From Natrarchaeobius chitinivorans (lineage in GTDB: Archaea; Halobacteriota; Halobacteria; Halobacteriales; Natrialbaceae), in assembly GCF_003841505.1 (NCBI RefSeq), contig NZ_REGA01000023.1:1-64000 (forward strand): a stretch of 64,000 nt of DNA, in the 5' to 3' direction. The notes under the pieces were generated by a model. It was not told where the DNA came from. It saw nothing but the letters and a program-made list of their open reading frames with translations, and ran no database searches. A program made the position numbers and the translations under genes. Numbering within the stretch: the first letter of the stretch is position 1; each line of letters starts with the position of its first letter. Shown here one piece after another: positions 17,153 through 25,354 of the stretch.

Positions 17153-17455
17153 ATGGGGTTTGATGACATAACCGAAGCCCTTGGGGGTCGAGCGCGGCGG
17201 CAGGTGCTTGTGGAACTTCTGGATCACAATCCGGTGGACCAACCAGAGGTGATGACGAAGGATAATGTGCAAGAGGCCGAGGTACGGGAGCTGCAGCTTA
17301 CTCACACGCATCTCCCAAAACTCGATGACATGGGCTACATTGTGTGGGATAGGGACCACGGGACTATCGTAAAGGGGCCAAATTGGGAAGAGATCGAACC
17401 GGTGGTTCGATTACTCAGCGACAACAGGGACCAAATCCCCAACGACACGTTCTAA
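17153..17455 (+). CDS. DUF7344 winged-helix protein
   Basis: About 100 residues from ATG 17153 (GFDDITEALGGRARRQVLVELL). It has the DUF7344 pattern: a short HTH start, a linker, then LQLTHTHLPKLDDMGYIVWD. An in-frame start at 17120 would add 11 unlikely residues. It follows the Bat-type gene on the same strand. Probably a DNA-binding accessory regulator. Confidence 0.75.
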   Translation: MGFDDITEALGGRARRQVLVELLDHNPVDQPEVMTKDNVQEAEVRELQLTHTHLPKLDDMGYIVWDRDHGTIVKGPNWEEIEPVVRLLSDNRDQIPNDTF

Positions 17456-17747
17456 TACTCTCAAAAATAACTATTTGTCTGCTGCTGAACCCGTGCTGTG
17501 TATCCTGCACGGCCGAATACATCATCCAGATTTGATAGGACTCAGGGCACTAACTACGCAGGCGTAGTGAACGGATAGTTCAGTTTGGATGGGGCGAAAG
17601 AAACGGCATGAGAATCGTTCTATGACACCATCCTATGGATGGTAAATAGCTACACTCGTATCGGCGTCTCAGGCAGATAGTTCAGAAAGTGAGGGGTATG
17701 TATTTGATATACAAATCGCAAATGAAGGGAATAGGCGGGAGCTATAC
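17456..17747. other. Intergenic, no gene seen
   Basis: About 290 bases separate the DUF7344 gene from the kinase relic. It contains a TTCTATGACACC stretch (17618-17629) resembling the ISH11-like ends at 20841 and 21891, which I treat as chance. No coding signal was found. Confidence 0.35.
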
Positions 17748-17816
17748 GTACTTGAACCAGAACTCTTTGATGATTCCGCTATCGACCCGGACGACCAAGA
17801 CCGCATTTTCGAAGTA

Positions 17817-18817
17817 CGCTCTTGTGTAGCACTTTGTTGATTTCACAACGTGGCTTTGATGGCGTGTTTGAGCGCCTCTCTTCCTGGTTTCCGCAGTAGC
17901 TTTCGTCGAAGTTGGAACGCTCGGAGATACTGTGTGAGCTTGTCCTTAGAGATGCCTCGATGAGGCGAGAGCCACGGTCGCAGCAGCGATCCGTGGCTCT
18001 CGCAGGTATTGACGTGAACGTCGTCGTCCGCATATTCGCCGTCGCCGTGGACGACGTATTCGCGGTCGAATGCGTCGTCCTCATTGAGTGGATCGTAGTC
18101 ACGAAATCCGTCGGTGTAGACGGTCAGTGGCTCCTTCTCGCGGTTTGCGAGAAGGAGCCGAATCGTCGATTCGTCGGCTGATTTCGCTGGGATCACGTAT
18201 CGATCGCCGGTGCCACGATCGACGATCGTGAACACCGGCGGTTTGTCTTGATCGTACGATCCTCGCCCACGCGTGGACAGGCCACGCGAGCGCGACTCTT
18301 GGTCGCGCTCGCGGCCTTTCAGCCCTGCAGAAACGTAGACTTCGTCGATTTCGACCAGACCAACGAGGTCGAGCGAAGGTGCGTCGAGCGCCTTCGTGAA
18401 GCGCTCGACGCGCTGGTAGATCGTTTTGTACTGGACGTCGATTTCTAGCTGGAGTTGGCGAAGACTCGTGTTAAACCGGAGAAACGCGTAAATCGAGAAC
18501 AGCCACTTCCTGAGCGCAACTTTCGAATGGGCAAAGATCGTGCCGGTCTTGTCGTTGAACGTGCGGTCGCAATTCTTACAGAGATAGCGCTGAAAGTGCC
18601 CATAGCTGCCGTTCTTGACCGTCAGGTCAGAACGGCAGCGAGGGCAAGTAACACCGTTACGCCAGCGAACCTGCTCCAACAGGTCCGCTGCGACCGATTC
18701 CGAGCCAAACACATCGAGCGGAATCATGCCTAACGGACACCGCTGACGCGGTGTCCTTGCTCTCTTCGATTCCACAGCGATAGCTGAGCAGTATCAACAA
18801 TCTTCTACAGAAGAGCG
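17817..18817 (-). mobile_element. IS1595-family insertion sequence, complete
   Basis: Left end 17817-17841 and right end 18793-18817 are inverted repeats: both read CGCTCTT, then TGTAG and TTGTTGAT inward. TTCGAAGTA directly flanks both ends (17808-17816 and 18818-18826), a target duplication of 8-9 bases as expected for IS1595. The element holds a single transposase gene. Confidence 0.9.
17843..18727 (-). CDS. IS1595-family transposase
   Basis: About 294 residues from ATG 18727 (MIPLDVFGSES); an in-frame ATG at 18775 also lies inside the element. An N-terminal zinc ribbon (CPRC, then CKNCDRTF) is followed by the ISXO2-like DDE domain: VEIDEVYVSAGLKGRER with the first Asp, VYTDGFRDYDPL with the second, then the H-rich region VNTCESHGSLLRPWL and RGISKDKLTQYLRAF. 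The stop abuts the left inverted repeat. The gene appears intact. Confidence 0.9.
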   Translation of the reverse strand: MIPLDVFGSESVAADLLEQVRWRNGVTCPRCRSDLTVKNGSYGHFQRYLCKNCDRTFNDKTGTIFAHSKVALRKWLFSIYAFLRFNTSLRQLQLEIDVQYKTIYQRVERFTKALDAPSLDLVGLVEIDEVYVSAGLKGRERDQESRSRGLSTRGRGSYDQDKPPVFTIVDRGTGDRYVIPAKSADESTIRLLLANREKEPLTVYTDGFRDYDPLNEDDAFDREYVVHGDGEYADDDVHVNTCESHGSLLRPWLSPHRGISKDKLTQYLRAFQLRRKLLRKPGREALKHAIKATL

Positions 18818-19051
18818 TTCGAAGTATTCCAACGGCCGCATACACGTGAAGAACACGCTGGAACAGGAGCTGGGCTCGCACTCTGTCGACGGATCGTCGA
18901 GCGTCACGATGGCACGATCTGGGTCGAGTCTGGACCAGACGATGGAGCAACCTTCTCGTTTACACTCTCGGCAGTCGATCCGTGACTTTGCGCGAGTACT
19001 GTGCAGAAATACCGTATAACAGAGTTGGAACTATACATTATTTATCCATAC

Positions 19052-19069
19052 AGCTTACATATATAAGCT
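19052..19069. promoter_or_regulatory. Small palindrome with TATA content upstream of the Bat-type gene
   Basis: AGCTTA, CATATA, TAAGCT is a perfect six-base inverted repeat in an AT-rich stretch about 165 bases before the start at 19232. It could be an operator overlapping a promoter, but no second copy was found. Confidence 0.25.
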
Positions 19070-19231
19070 GATCGAGTCGTCTCACGTAGACTCGCACTAC
19101 GCAACTCATTCATATCCTACTATCTGGAGTTATCTTCGTGAGGGGTCTATATGATAATGGATCGGTGCGCTGGGTTGTCGGTTTGTTTGATCAATCTCAC
19201 CACTTTTATCCGCAAACCCTCTGCAGTCTGT

Positions 19232-19900
19232 ATGAGCGTTTTCGGTGAATTCTTCGTTCCATCGAACGCATTTGCACTGCACGAAACACTGGACACCGTC
19301 TCCGATATGGTGATCGAAATCGAACGCGTCGTTGCTACTGAAGAAGTGCTTACACCGTACTTCTGGGTTTCAGGAAGGCATCCAACGCGGTTCGAAAACG
19401 CAGTCGCTGACGATCCGTCCATCCAAAACCTGGAGCAACTGGATCAGTTCGAGGAGTCTGCGCTATACCGTGCCGAGTGGACTAGTCATATCGAATCAGT
19501 CGTTTACATCTACACTGAGATCAAAGCCGTCGTTCTCGAAGCCACCGGAACTGACGAACGGTGGGAGCTCCGAATTCGGTTTGACGACAGAGAACAACTC
19601 GACAAATTTCAGGACTACTGCGAGGATAACGGAATCGCGTTTAACCTGCAACAGCTGTACGATCTTTCACAGCCGAAAACCGGCGGACAATACGGTTTGA
19701 CCCCGAAACAACAGGAGGCCCTGGTGACAGCATGGCACAAAGAATACTTCGAAACGCCGCGTGAATCCTCACTTGAAGAGGTAGCTGATGAACTGGATAT
19801 CACCCAACAATCGCTATCTAAACGATTGAGCCGAGCCCATCACTCCCTGATCGGTAACACGTTGATCATCGAATCAGACTCTTCAAACGCGCAGCTGTGA
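19232..19900 (+). CDS. Bat-type HTH-10 regulator, second copy
   Basis: About 222 residues from ATG 19232 (MSVFGEFFVPSNAFAL), the usual family start; the frame is open upstream but the extension is not acidic. It has the same layout as 16342-17028: N-terminal bacterioopsin-activator domain (WELRIRFDDREQLDKFQDYC) and C-terminal HTH-10 (GLTPKQQEALVTAW; SLEEVADELDITQQSLSKRLSRA). Followed by a DUF7344 gene, repeating the pair order at 16.3-17.5 kb. Target unknown. Confidence 0.88.
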   Translation: MSVFGEFFVPSNAFALHETLDTVSDMVIEIERVVATEEVLTPYFWVSGRHPTRFENAVADDPSIQNLEQLDQFEESALYRAEWTSHIESVVYIYTEIKAVVLEATGTDERWELRIRFDDREQLDKFQDYCEDNGIAFNLQQLYDLSQPKTGGQYGLTPKQQEALVTAWHKEYFETPRESSLEEVADELDITQQSLSKRLSRAHHSLIGNTLIIESDSSNAQL

Positions 19901-20041
19901 ACCGCCTCGGAGCCAAACCCCGTGGCATTCGCCTCGACTCCCTGTGAACATACGCACCCTGATTTAAAGATGTGATAGTACAGCCCCTGTTACTCTCCCG
20001 CTAGCAGTCAATGCCCATATGCGGCGATCACAGGAATTCCC

Positions 20042-20380
20042 ATGACCCGTGAAAAACCATCGGTAGATTCGTTGCTGGAAACGCTTACAAACGAGTACAG
20101 ACGCCACACGCTCTCAATCCTGTACAAAGAGAATACGCTGAGTGTGCACGAACTTGCGTCTCGAATCAAAAAACGGGCTGATTTCGACAGCGGCTATAGA
20201 AGGAAAACGGTGGAGGAGATTAGAATAGTTCTATGTCACGTTCACCTTCCGAAACTTGTCGACACCGATCTGGTACAGTACTCACACGAATCGTCCAAGG
20301 TAGCCCTGAACGAGAACGGAATCAAAAAGCTACCACGGGTTTCAGAACTAATCCAGTTCAACCAAGACTTTGGGGCGTGA
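20042..20380 (+). CDS. DUF7344 winged-helix protein
   Basis: 112 residues: SVDSLLETLTNEYRRHTLSIL, a linker with a basic stretch, then VLCHVHLPKLVDTDLVQY and a short tail. The pattern is DUF7344, a small haloarchaeal winged-helix family. It follows the Bat-type gene by about 140 bases and may be regulated with it. The middle (KKRADFDSGYRRK) is more basic than usual. Confidence 0.75.
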   Translation: MTREKPSVDSLLETLTNEYRRHTLSILYKENTLSVHELASRIKKRADFDSGYRRKTVEEIRIVLCHVHLPKLVDTDLVQYSHESSKVALNENGIKKLPRVSELIQFNQDFGA

Positions 20381-20445
20381 AACGGTAATTCTACGTCGCC
20401 TATCCCGAAGCTGCGAACACCCGAGAAAGCTTAGGTTGTTTAGAC

Positions 20446-20694
20446 CTATTCGATAGAATCGAGGAACTCGTCTAACGTGTCCGTGAGTTCATCGATTTGC
20501 TCTCCGTCTTCTTTCGTAGAATACCGGACGATAAAGACGTCCTTCTCGTTCGCTTCACGGGTCGAATCGACGCCCTGGATGCCTTTCCAAATTCCCGCGA
20601 CCTCTACTAAGCCGTACGTCTCGTGTTGATACGTCTTCTCGCGTTCAATGACTGTGTCAGCTCCGATACTGGGTAGATCGTCAGAATTACTCAT
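20446..20694 (-). CDS. Small acidic haloarchaeal protein, function unknown
   Basis: 82 residues with a beta-rich middle (HETYGLVEVAGIWKGIQGV; DVFIVRYSTKEDGEQ) and a C-terminal helix (LTDTLDEFLDSIE). No domain recognised. Its ATG overlaps the stop of an upstream fragment on the same strand (ATGAGTAA), so it was the second gene of a coupled pair whose first gene is now cut by the ISH11-like element. Confidence 0.65.
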   Translation of the reverse strand: MSNSDDLPSIGADTVIEREKTYQHETYGLVEVAGIWKGIQGVDSTREANEKDVFIVRYSTKEDGEQIDELTDTLDEFLDSIE

Positions 20695-20835
20695 CTGTAT
20701 CCGTGCCTAGTGACTGTTTTTTCATCTCTACCCACCCCTGTGCAATCACTGTAATCTTGAACTCCCCGAATAAAAATCCGATGGAACACGATTGGATCCT
20801 TTCAAGCAGGACGTCAATTTGTCGAGTAGGGTAGT
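20687..20835 (-). pseudogene. 3' fragment of a gene truncated by the ISH11-like element
   Basis: The frame enters from the insertion end (about 20835) and reads RQIDVLLERIQSC, FGEFKITVIAQGWVEMKKQ and a short acidic tail before TAA at 20687. The start/stop overlap with the next gene supports that it was coding. Too little remains to name it. Confidence 0.4.
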
Positions 20836-21906
20836 AGAGCGTGTCATAGAAAGCGTCACGTACGAAGCAGCAGGGTGCGGAAAGTGTGTCCAGCACCAGC
20901 GCAACCCTGCAAGACGTAGCTTCGGTAGACGACTTCTTGAATGTCGCGGCTACCGAGACAGTACCGCTGTTCGAGCACCTTGAGTTCGAGTTTCTGCTGG
21001 AGTACGACGTGTTCGCCCCCGATTCGAGGGGGCGAACACGAGTCCACCAGCCACCAGACCTCTTTCGCGGCTTTCTCCACTGCTACTACAAGGATATCTA
21101 CGGCACACGACCGGTTGCACGAGAACTCCAGCACGGCCTCGCTTGGTACTACTGCGGACTTGAGAAACCGCCATCGAGAGACACGATTGATCGGTTTCTC
21201 ACTGACCTCGAACACGTCATCGACGATGTCTTCGACAGACTCGTCGAGCAGGCCGCCGCCCGCGGCCTGCTCGACTCGACGTACTCCATCGATTCGACCC
21301 ACGTCGAAGCGATCCAGTACAACGACGCTGCCTCATGGAACTACGATCCAACAGCCGAAGAGTACTACTACGGCTTCGGTTGTACGATCGTCTCAACCGG
21401 CGCAAAGATCCCGATCGCGGCGGAGTTCACCCAAGCCAAACATGCAGACCAAGAGACGGCGATGCGCGTCACCCGTGACGCGCTCGCCGTCGATACACCG
21501 ATCTGGATGCTTGGAGACAGCGCCTACGACATCCTCGATTGGCACGACCACCTGCTGGCCGCAGGGGTCGTGCCAATCGCCCCATACAATCCACGAAACT
21601 CTGACGATCCGAAAAACATCGAGTACAGGGCCGAAGACCGAATCGAGGAACACAGCGAGGACGTTCAGCTGAAACAATCTATTCTGGACGAGACGTACAA
21701 CAACCGAACAGGAGTCGAACGAACCAACGATGCAGTCAAGGACTGCGGCCTCGGGCACGTTCGCGCCCGAGGCCGCGTCCATGCATGAACAGAAGTGTTC
21801 GTTGCTCTGTGTCTTCGGATCGTCATTGCAATCACCAACTACGAGCGAGGACACGATCCGGGACGTGAAATACTCAAGCTATGAGTTGGATTCTATGACA
21901 CGCTCT
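20836..21906 (+). mobile_element. ISH11-like insertion sequence
   Basis: AGAGCGTGTCATAGAA at 20836-20851 and its exact reverse complement at 21891-21906 bound the element, which holds one transposase gene. I could not find a convincing target duplication in the flanks, so the insertion may have been followed by rearrangement. Confidence 0.85.
20886..21884 (+). pseudogene. ISH11-like transposase with a premature stop
   Basis: From ATG 20886 the frame matches ISH11 transposases almost throughout (LFEHLEFEFLLEYDVF; YYKDIYGTRPVARELQ; YSIDSTHVEAIQ with the first Asp; MLGDSAYDILDWHDHL with the second; RTGVERTNDAVKDCGLG with the Glu). It stops at TGA 21786-21788, but the same frame continues as TEVFVALCLRIVIAITNYERG to a TGA at 21882-21884, the normal C-terminus. 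A CGA to TGA change would explain the stop. Loss of the last 32 residues may or may not inactivate it. Confidence 0.9.
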
Positions 21907-21936
21907 TGAAGCGTACATCGAATCCCAAACAGGACA

Positions 21937-23217
21937 GTGAAACGATCCAACACGTTCGACGTAGCGCCCCGTTCGCCGCAGGACGAGGAGCTTCTGTCTC
22001 GCGTGTTGGACGCTTCGGCCTGTCTGTGGAACGAACTCACGTACGAACGCCGTCAGCGATTTTTCGGCGAGCTTGACGGAAGCGTCTGGGACACCCCGCG
22101 CGTCCACGGCCGGTACATAGGCGTTCTCGGATCGGCTGCCGCGAAGGAAATGAAGCACAAAAACGACGAAGCGTGGCGCTCGTTCTTCGCGGCCAAGGAG
22201 AAAGGGGAACCCGCAGGGCCGCCGGGGTACTGGGGCAACGAGGAGGACGGCCGCACCCTTCGCTGGTACGGTCGGTGCGACCAGTACACGCTGGAACTCG
22301 GTGACCGCTCCCGTCTCGAAATCCCGGTCGGGAAGGAACTCAAGGACGAGTTCGGACTCGGCCACACCGAACGGCTGCGCCTCGAAGTGCGCGGCCGTCC
22401 CAAGTGGGACGGCAAGCCCGGTCGGTTGGAACTGTACTACGACGAGTTGGACGACCGATTCAGAGCCATTCAGCCTGTCACAACGGACAATTCTCGACAG
22501 GATTCACCACTGGCGGACGAAACCGCCGCTTTGGATATTGGTGCAAACAACATCGTCGCCTGTACAACCACGACCGGTCAGCAGTACCTGTACGAAGGGC
22601 GCGACCTCTTCGAGCGGTTCCGCGAGACGACTCGAACGATTGCGGAACACCAATCGAAGGTGAAGCGAGAAGAGGGGCGGTACACGTCGAATCGGATTCG
22701 ACGCCTGTACCGCCGACGGACGCGGCGGCGCGACCACGCCATGGACGCGCTGGCTCGCGACCTCTTCGAGCGACTGTACGAGGAGAGCGTTTCGACGGTG
22801 TACGTCGGCGACTTAACCGACGTACTGGAAACGCACTGGTCGGTGCGGGCGAACCAGAAAACGCACAACTTCTGGGCGTTCCGCGCATTCATCGACCGCC
22901 TGACGTGTACCGCCGAGGAGTTCGGCATCACCGTCGAAGTCCGCCCCGAAGCGTGGACAAGCCAGACGTGCCCGAACTGCGGTTCGACCGACCGCACGAC
23001 TCGGCATCAGGACACGCTCACCTGTTCGTGTGGCTTCGAGGGACACGCGGACCTCTCCGCGTCGGAGACGTTCCTCCGACGCCACGCAGCAGACGTACCA
23101 CGGCCGATGGCACGGCCCGTATGCCTCAAGTGGGACGACCACCGATGGTCGGCGTCACCACGCGCTCACCGTCCCAACGAGGAGCATACAGACCAGAGTA
23201 TCCTACGGTCGGCGTAG
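21937..23217 (+). CDS. tnpB: TnpB-family protein lacking the RuvC-II glutamate
   Basis: 426 residues starting at GTG 21937; the equivalent start of the paralog at 42303 is ATG. RuvC-I Asp200 (AALDIGANN) and RuvC-III Asp372 (GHADLSAS) are present with a zinc ribbon (CPNC 345-348, CSC 363-365), but the RuvC-II position reads VYVGDL, with Gly291 where the element at 10201 has VFVEDL. The paralog reads VYVGAL. So this subfamily either uses a displaced acid or does not cut DNA. It lies directly after the ISH11-like element and carries its own right-end hairpin. No TnpA is present. Confidence 0.88.
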   Translation: MKRSNTFDVAPRSPQDEELLSRVLDASACLWNELTYERRQRFFGELDGSVWDTPRVHGRYIGVLGSAAAKEMKHKNDEAWRSFFAAKEKGEPAGPPGYWGNEEDGRTLRWYGRCDQYTLELGDRSRLEIPVGKELKDEFGLGHTERLRLEVRGRPKWDGKPGRLELYYDELDDRFRAIQPVTTDNSRQDSPLADETAALDIGANNIVACTTTTGQQYLYEGRDLFERFRETTRTIAEHQSKVKREEGRYTSNRIRRLYRRRTRRRDHAMDALARDLFERLYEESVSTVYVGDLTDVLETHWSVRANQKTHNFWAFRAFIDRLTCTAEEFGITVEVRPEAWTSQTCPNCGSTDRTTRHQDTLTCSCGFEGHADLSASETFLRRHAADVPRPMARPVCLKWDDHRWSASPRAHRPNEEHTDQSILRSA

Positions 23218-23220
23218 GAG

Positions 23221-23302
23221 AAAGTTGCCTCCGTGGAGGCTGGTGCTGATGCCAGACCCCCAACGCGAGGAACCCCACGACTTCAGTCGTGTGGAGGATG
23301 TC
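23221..23302 (+). ncRNA. Putative guide-RNA scaffold and right end of TnpB element 2
   Basis: Right after tnpB: AAGTTGCCTCCGTGG, a GCTGGTGCTGATGCCAG hairpin, ACGCGAGGAA, then a perfect stem CACGAC-TTCA-GTCGTG at 23276-23291, ending TGGAGGATGTCA. The same order and ends occur at the paralog (40978-41030, minus strand). Such conserved ends form the right terminus and the 3' scaffold of the TnpB guide RNA; the bases after the end would be the guide. Transcription is not shown by the sequence. Confidence 0.5.
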
Positions 23303-23725
23303 AATTCTGAACCACCAACACCGAAACTGGGAGTCGGCTACAAGACGCCTCGAGAGATAACGGCCACGTCACGGGTGACTCGTCGACACCTCTCTGTTCC
23401 AAACGATCGTAGCAGAGTCTCGATCGTCTCGTACGTGGAGTGGATTCTGATCGAACTCACACATGATAGCCTCGCTGCCGAGTACCGGTCGTCACATCTC
23501 TGGGGCATCAAACGCACACAGTATACCGCAGAGAACTCTCGAGGAGAGGTCTTCTTAAAACATCACTACGATGCTCGACTTGGTTGGCATATCGAGACAC
23601 TCGGTCGGGAGGAACTTCGAACAGAGCTCGTGAACAGGTTGGCACGATCTCGTCCAGAGACATCAGATCCGGATCTCGATGCACCGTGTCGATGTGACCG
23701 TTTCGTGCTCAAACCGATCAGATAA
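23249..23725 (+). CDS. ELTH-motif family protein, copy 2
   Basis: The core from about 23385 (LSVPNDRS, then VEWILIELTHD, YRSSHLWG, HYDARLGWHIETLGREELR, SRPETSD, CRCDRF) is very like copy 1 at 1457-1957. The 5' end has been altered: the first ATG (23249) lies inside the right end of the TnpB element, so the first 18 or so residues are not native and the original promoter may be lost. About 75 bases later comes a winged-helix gene and then a PIN nuclease gene, again placing this family ahead of a toxin-like pair. Confidence 0.7.
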   Translation: MPDPQREEPHDFSRVEDVNSEPPTPKLGVGYKTPREITATSRVTRRHLSVPNDRSRVSIVSYVEWILIELTHDSLAAEYRSSHLWGIKRTQYTAENSRGEVFLKHHYDARLGWHIETLGREELRTELVNRLARSRPETSDPDLDAPCRCDRFVLKPIR

Positions 23726-23802
23726 CTTCGCTAACAGCAGAATTCGAATTGACATCCAGGAGTAGAGAAAAATCGAGAAGAGTTGGCGGTAGTCTGAAGT
23801 AC

Positions 23803-24525
23803 ATGGACTCCGAACAAGGGAGTATGGATGATACGAATCGCATTCGTCCTGACGGTGGGATCGACGTCTTAGATCCACCACCGACGGACATCATGGACGA
23901 AGAGACGCTCGAGCCAGCAAGGCTTGCACAGAACGCGCCCAGGCTCGAAACAGTCGTTCAACTCCTCAATCAGCCGGCGTTGGCACGTGTGTATGTTTAC
24001 GTCTGCTACTGGGGTCCGGTTTCGCCGCCGGAAATCATGGACGACCTCGAGCTGTCGAAGTCGACGACCTACGAGTACGTCGATCAATTGGTCGACCTCG
24101 GTCTCATCGATCAAGATGACTCAACGCGTCCGCAGCAGTTGACCGCAGATCCGATCATCATCGTCGAGCAGTACGTCCCCATCGTTATCACGCCGACGGT
24201 CTTGCACGCACTTGCGCTGGAGGAAGTTGACGAGGACGTCGAGTACTTCATGGACCGCTACGGTGCTGGCAAACTCATCGCTGCGCTGCGGGGTGCAGGA
24301 TTACACTTCGCGGGGAAGACGACTCAGCGGATGGTCGCGACCGATATCGACGTTCGTGAGACCGAAGCGATGATGATCATCTACGCACTCGAGCCAGCAC
24401 TGACTGTTGGCCGAACCCATGATCCGTTCTTCGAGCATCTGTTTCCGGATGTCCACGATCAGATGGATCTTCCGTCTCTTGACGAGGTAGATGGAGCCCC
24501 AGCAGAGTCAAATTCCCACGAGTGA
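23803..24525 (+). CDS. DUF7437-type winged-helix protein (putative antitoxin)
   Basis: About 240 residues from ATG 23803 (MDSEQGSMDD; 23824 is an alternative). An N-terminal winged helix (YVCYWGPVSPPEIMDDLELSKSTTYEYVDQLVDLGLI) is followed by a domain with YFMDRYGAGKLIAALRGAG and a C-terminal helix region. A second member at 39007-39606 has the same layout and is also followed by a PIN gene. Its stop is 9 bases before the PIN start. Likely autoregulator and antitoxin of the pair; that role is inference. Confidence 0.75.
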   Translation: MDSEQGSMDDTNRIRPDGGIDVLDPPPTDIMDEETLEPARLAQNAPRLETVVQLLNQPALARVYVYVCYWGPVSPPEIMDDLELSKSTTYEYVDQLVDLGLIDQDDSTRPQQLTADPIIIVEQYVPIVITPTVLHALALEEVDEDVEYFMDRYGAGKLIAALRGAGLHFAGKTTQRMVATDIDVRETEAMMIIYALEPALTVGRTHDPFFEHLFPDVHDQMDLPSLDEVDGAPAESNSHE

Positions 24526-24534
24526 GGACGTTGG

Positions 24535-25065
24535 ATGAGCCGAGACAATCTACTCTCTTCCGAACAAGACGTCGTCGTCGACGCAAACGTCTTCTTTGCG
24601 ATCGGTCACCCATCGAATCCGAAATACGCACGCTTCCGGAGTGCTGTCCGGAACGCTGGTGTCGTGTGCAAACTCCCTCAGCGTGTTATTGGAGAGCTTG
24701 GTGGGCCAAAGACGGATCGCGTACAGGCGGCTCTTGATGAAGGATGGGCCGAAATCATCGATGCATCATCGCCGACAGATGGAGATGCTGTTGCAGCAAG
24801 TGATATCGCCACGAGAACGATCGCGAACGAAACCGGCAAGCCAGAACACGAGGTCGAAAAAACAGATGCAATCCTCGCGGGACTGGCCATCCAGTATGTC
24901 AGAGACCACTCAACAACGGGCGTGGTCGTACTGACCGATGATAAGCCAGCTCGAAAAGGAATCGAAAATGCAGTCACCGCACAGGGCTATACTAATGTAA
25001 TCTCCGTCTACGGTCTAGCAGATATCATTGGAGACGATTCCAGTGACTCAATGCGATTGATCTGA
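24535..25065 (+). CDS. PIN-domain protein (putative toxin ribonuclease)
   Basis: 176 residues with the four acidic PIN residues: Asp in VVVDANVFFAIG, Glu in RVIGELGG, Asp in EKTDAILAGLA and the pair in VVLTDDKPARKGIENA. PIN domains bind Mg/Mn and cut RNA. It follows the DUF7437 gene by 9 bases. The truncated PIN at 39603 shows the same start (a VFFAIGHPSN-like motif), so the two pairs are related. The gene looks intact. Confidence 0.85.
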   Translation: MSRDNLLSSEQDVVVDANVFFAIGHPSNPKYARFRSAVRNAGVVCKLPQRVIGELGGPKTDRVQAALDEGWAEIIDASSPTDGDAVAASDIATRTIANETGKPEHEVEKTDAILAGLAIQYVRDHSTTGVVVLTDDKPARKGIENAVTAQGYTNVISVYGLADIIGDDSSDSMRLI

Positions 25066-25078
25066 GTATCGCAACGAC

Positions 25079-25354
25079 TCAGTCTCTCTCGGACAATTCC
25101 GTCGAGAGACGATTGAGGCGCTCCTGTGCAGACTCCTTGCGAGACTGTGTGATTTCAGGAAGGTATTCGGCTTCGCAGAGCTCGCTTGCTTCGACAGTGA
25201 TCTCGAGAACTGCCCTCTCGTGTTGCCCTTCCGCCGGTAGTCTCGTTACGTCGACGTCGAACTGGTCGACAGTTTCGTCGTCGTCCTCGAGTAAGAGCAC
25301 CGCTGTTTGTCCGTCAACGATCCGATCGACCGTCGCAATGTAGGTCTCAGTCAT
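25079..25354 (-). CDS. DUF3006 family protein
   Basis: 91 residues: IATVDRIVDGQTAVLLLED, then a beta/helix with DVTRLPAEGQHERAVLEI and a C-terminal helix of basic and acidic residues. This is DUF3006, a small domain commonly encoded next to ComEC/Rec2-like metallo-beta-lactamase-fold proteins, as here: the start codon overlaps the hydrolase stop (TAATG). A broken copy is at 2966-3245. Function unknown; probably a cytoplasmic partner. Confidence 0.85.
   Translation of the reverse strand: MTETYIATVDRIVDGQTAVLLLEDDDETVDQFDVDVTRLPAEGQHERAVLEITVEASELCEAEYLPEITQSRKESAQERLNRLSTELSERD

Larger units (their letters stand above)
17748..18985 (+). pseudogene. Histidine-kinase C-terminal relic split by an IS1595 element
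   Basis: If the insertion 17817-18817 and one copy of its 9-base duplication are removed, the two flanks join in frame: DPDDQDRIFEV runs directly into FQRPHT, then [24 protein letters not shown] and GATFSFTL before TGA at 18983-18985. These are the F, G2 and final strand motifs of a HATPase_c kinase domain. The portion before 17748 is not recognisably kinase, so the gene was already truncated or diverged. Confidence 0.85.

Noticed and set aside
14816-17629. A perfect 13-base inverted match (GGTGTCATAGAAC at 14816-14828, GTTCTATGACACC at 17617-17629) resembling ISH11-like ends, hinting at a composite element
   Set aside because: The left copy falls in a HalOD1-type coding relic and no further flank similarity or duplication exists; many 13-base matches are expected by chance in 64 kb.
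21904-23250. Possible small RHH-like gene upstream of the second TnpB, as at 42357
   Set aside because: No matching frame was found; the upstream flank is the ISH11-like element.
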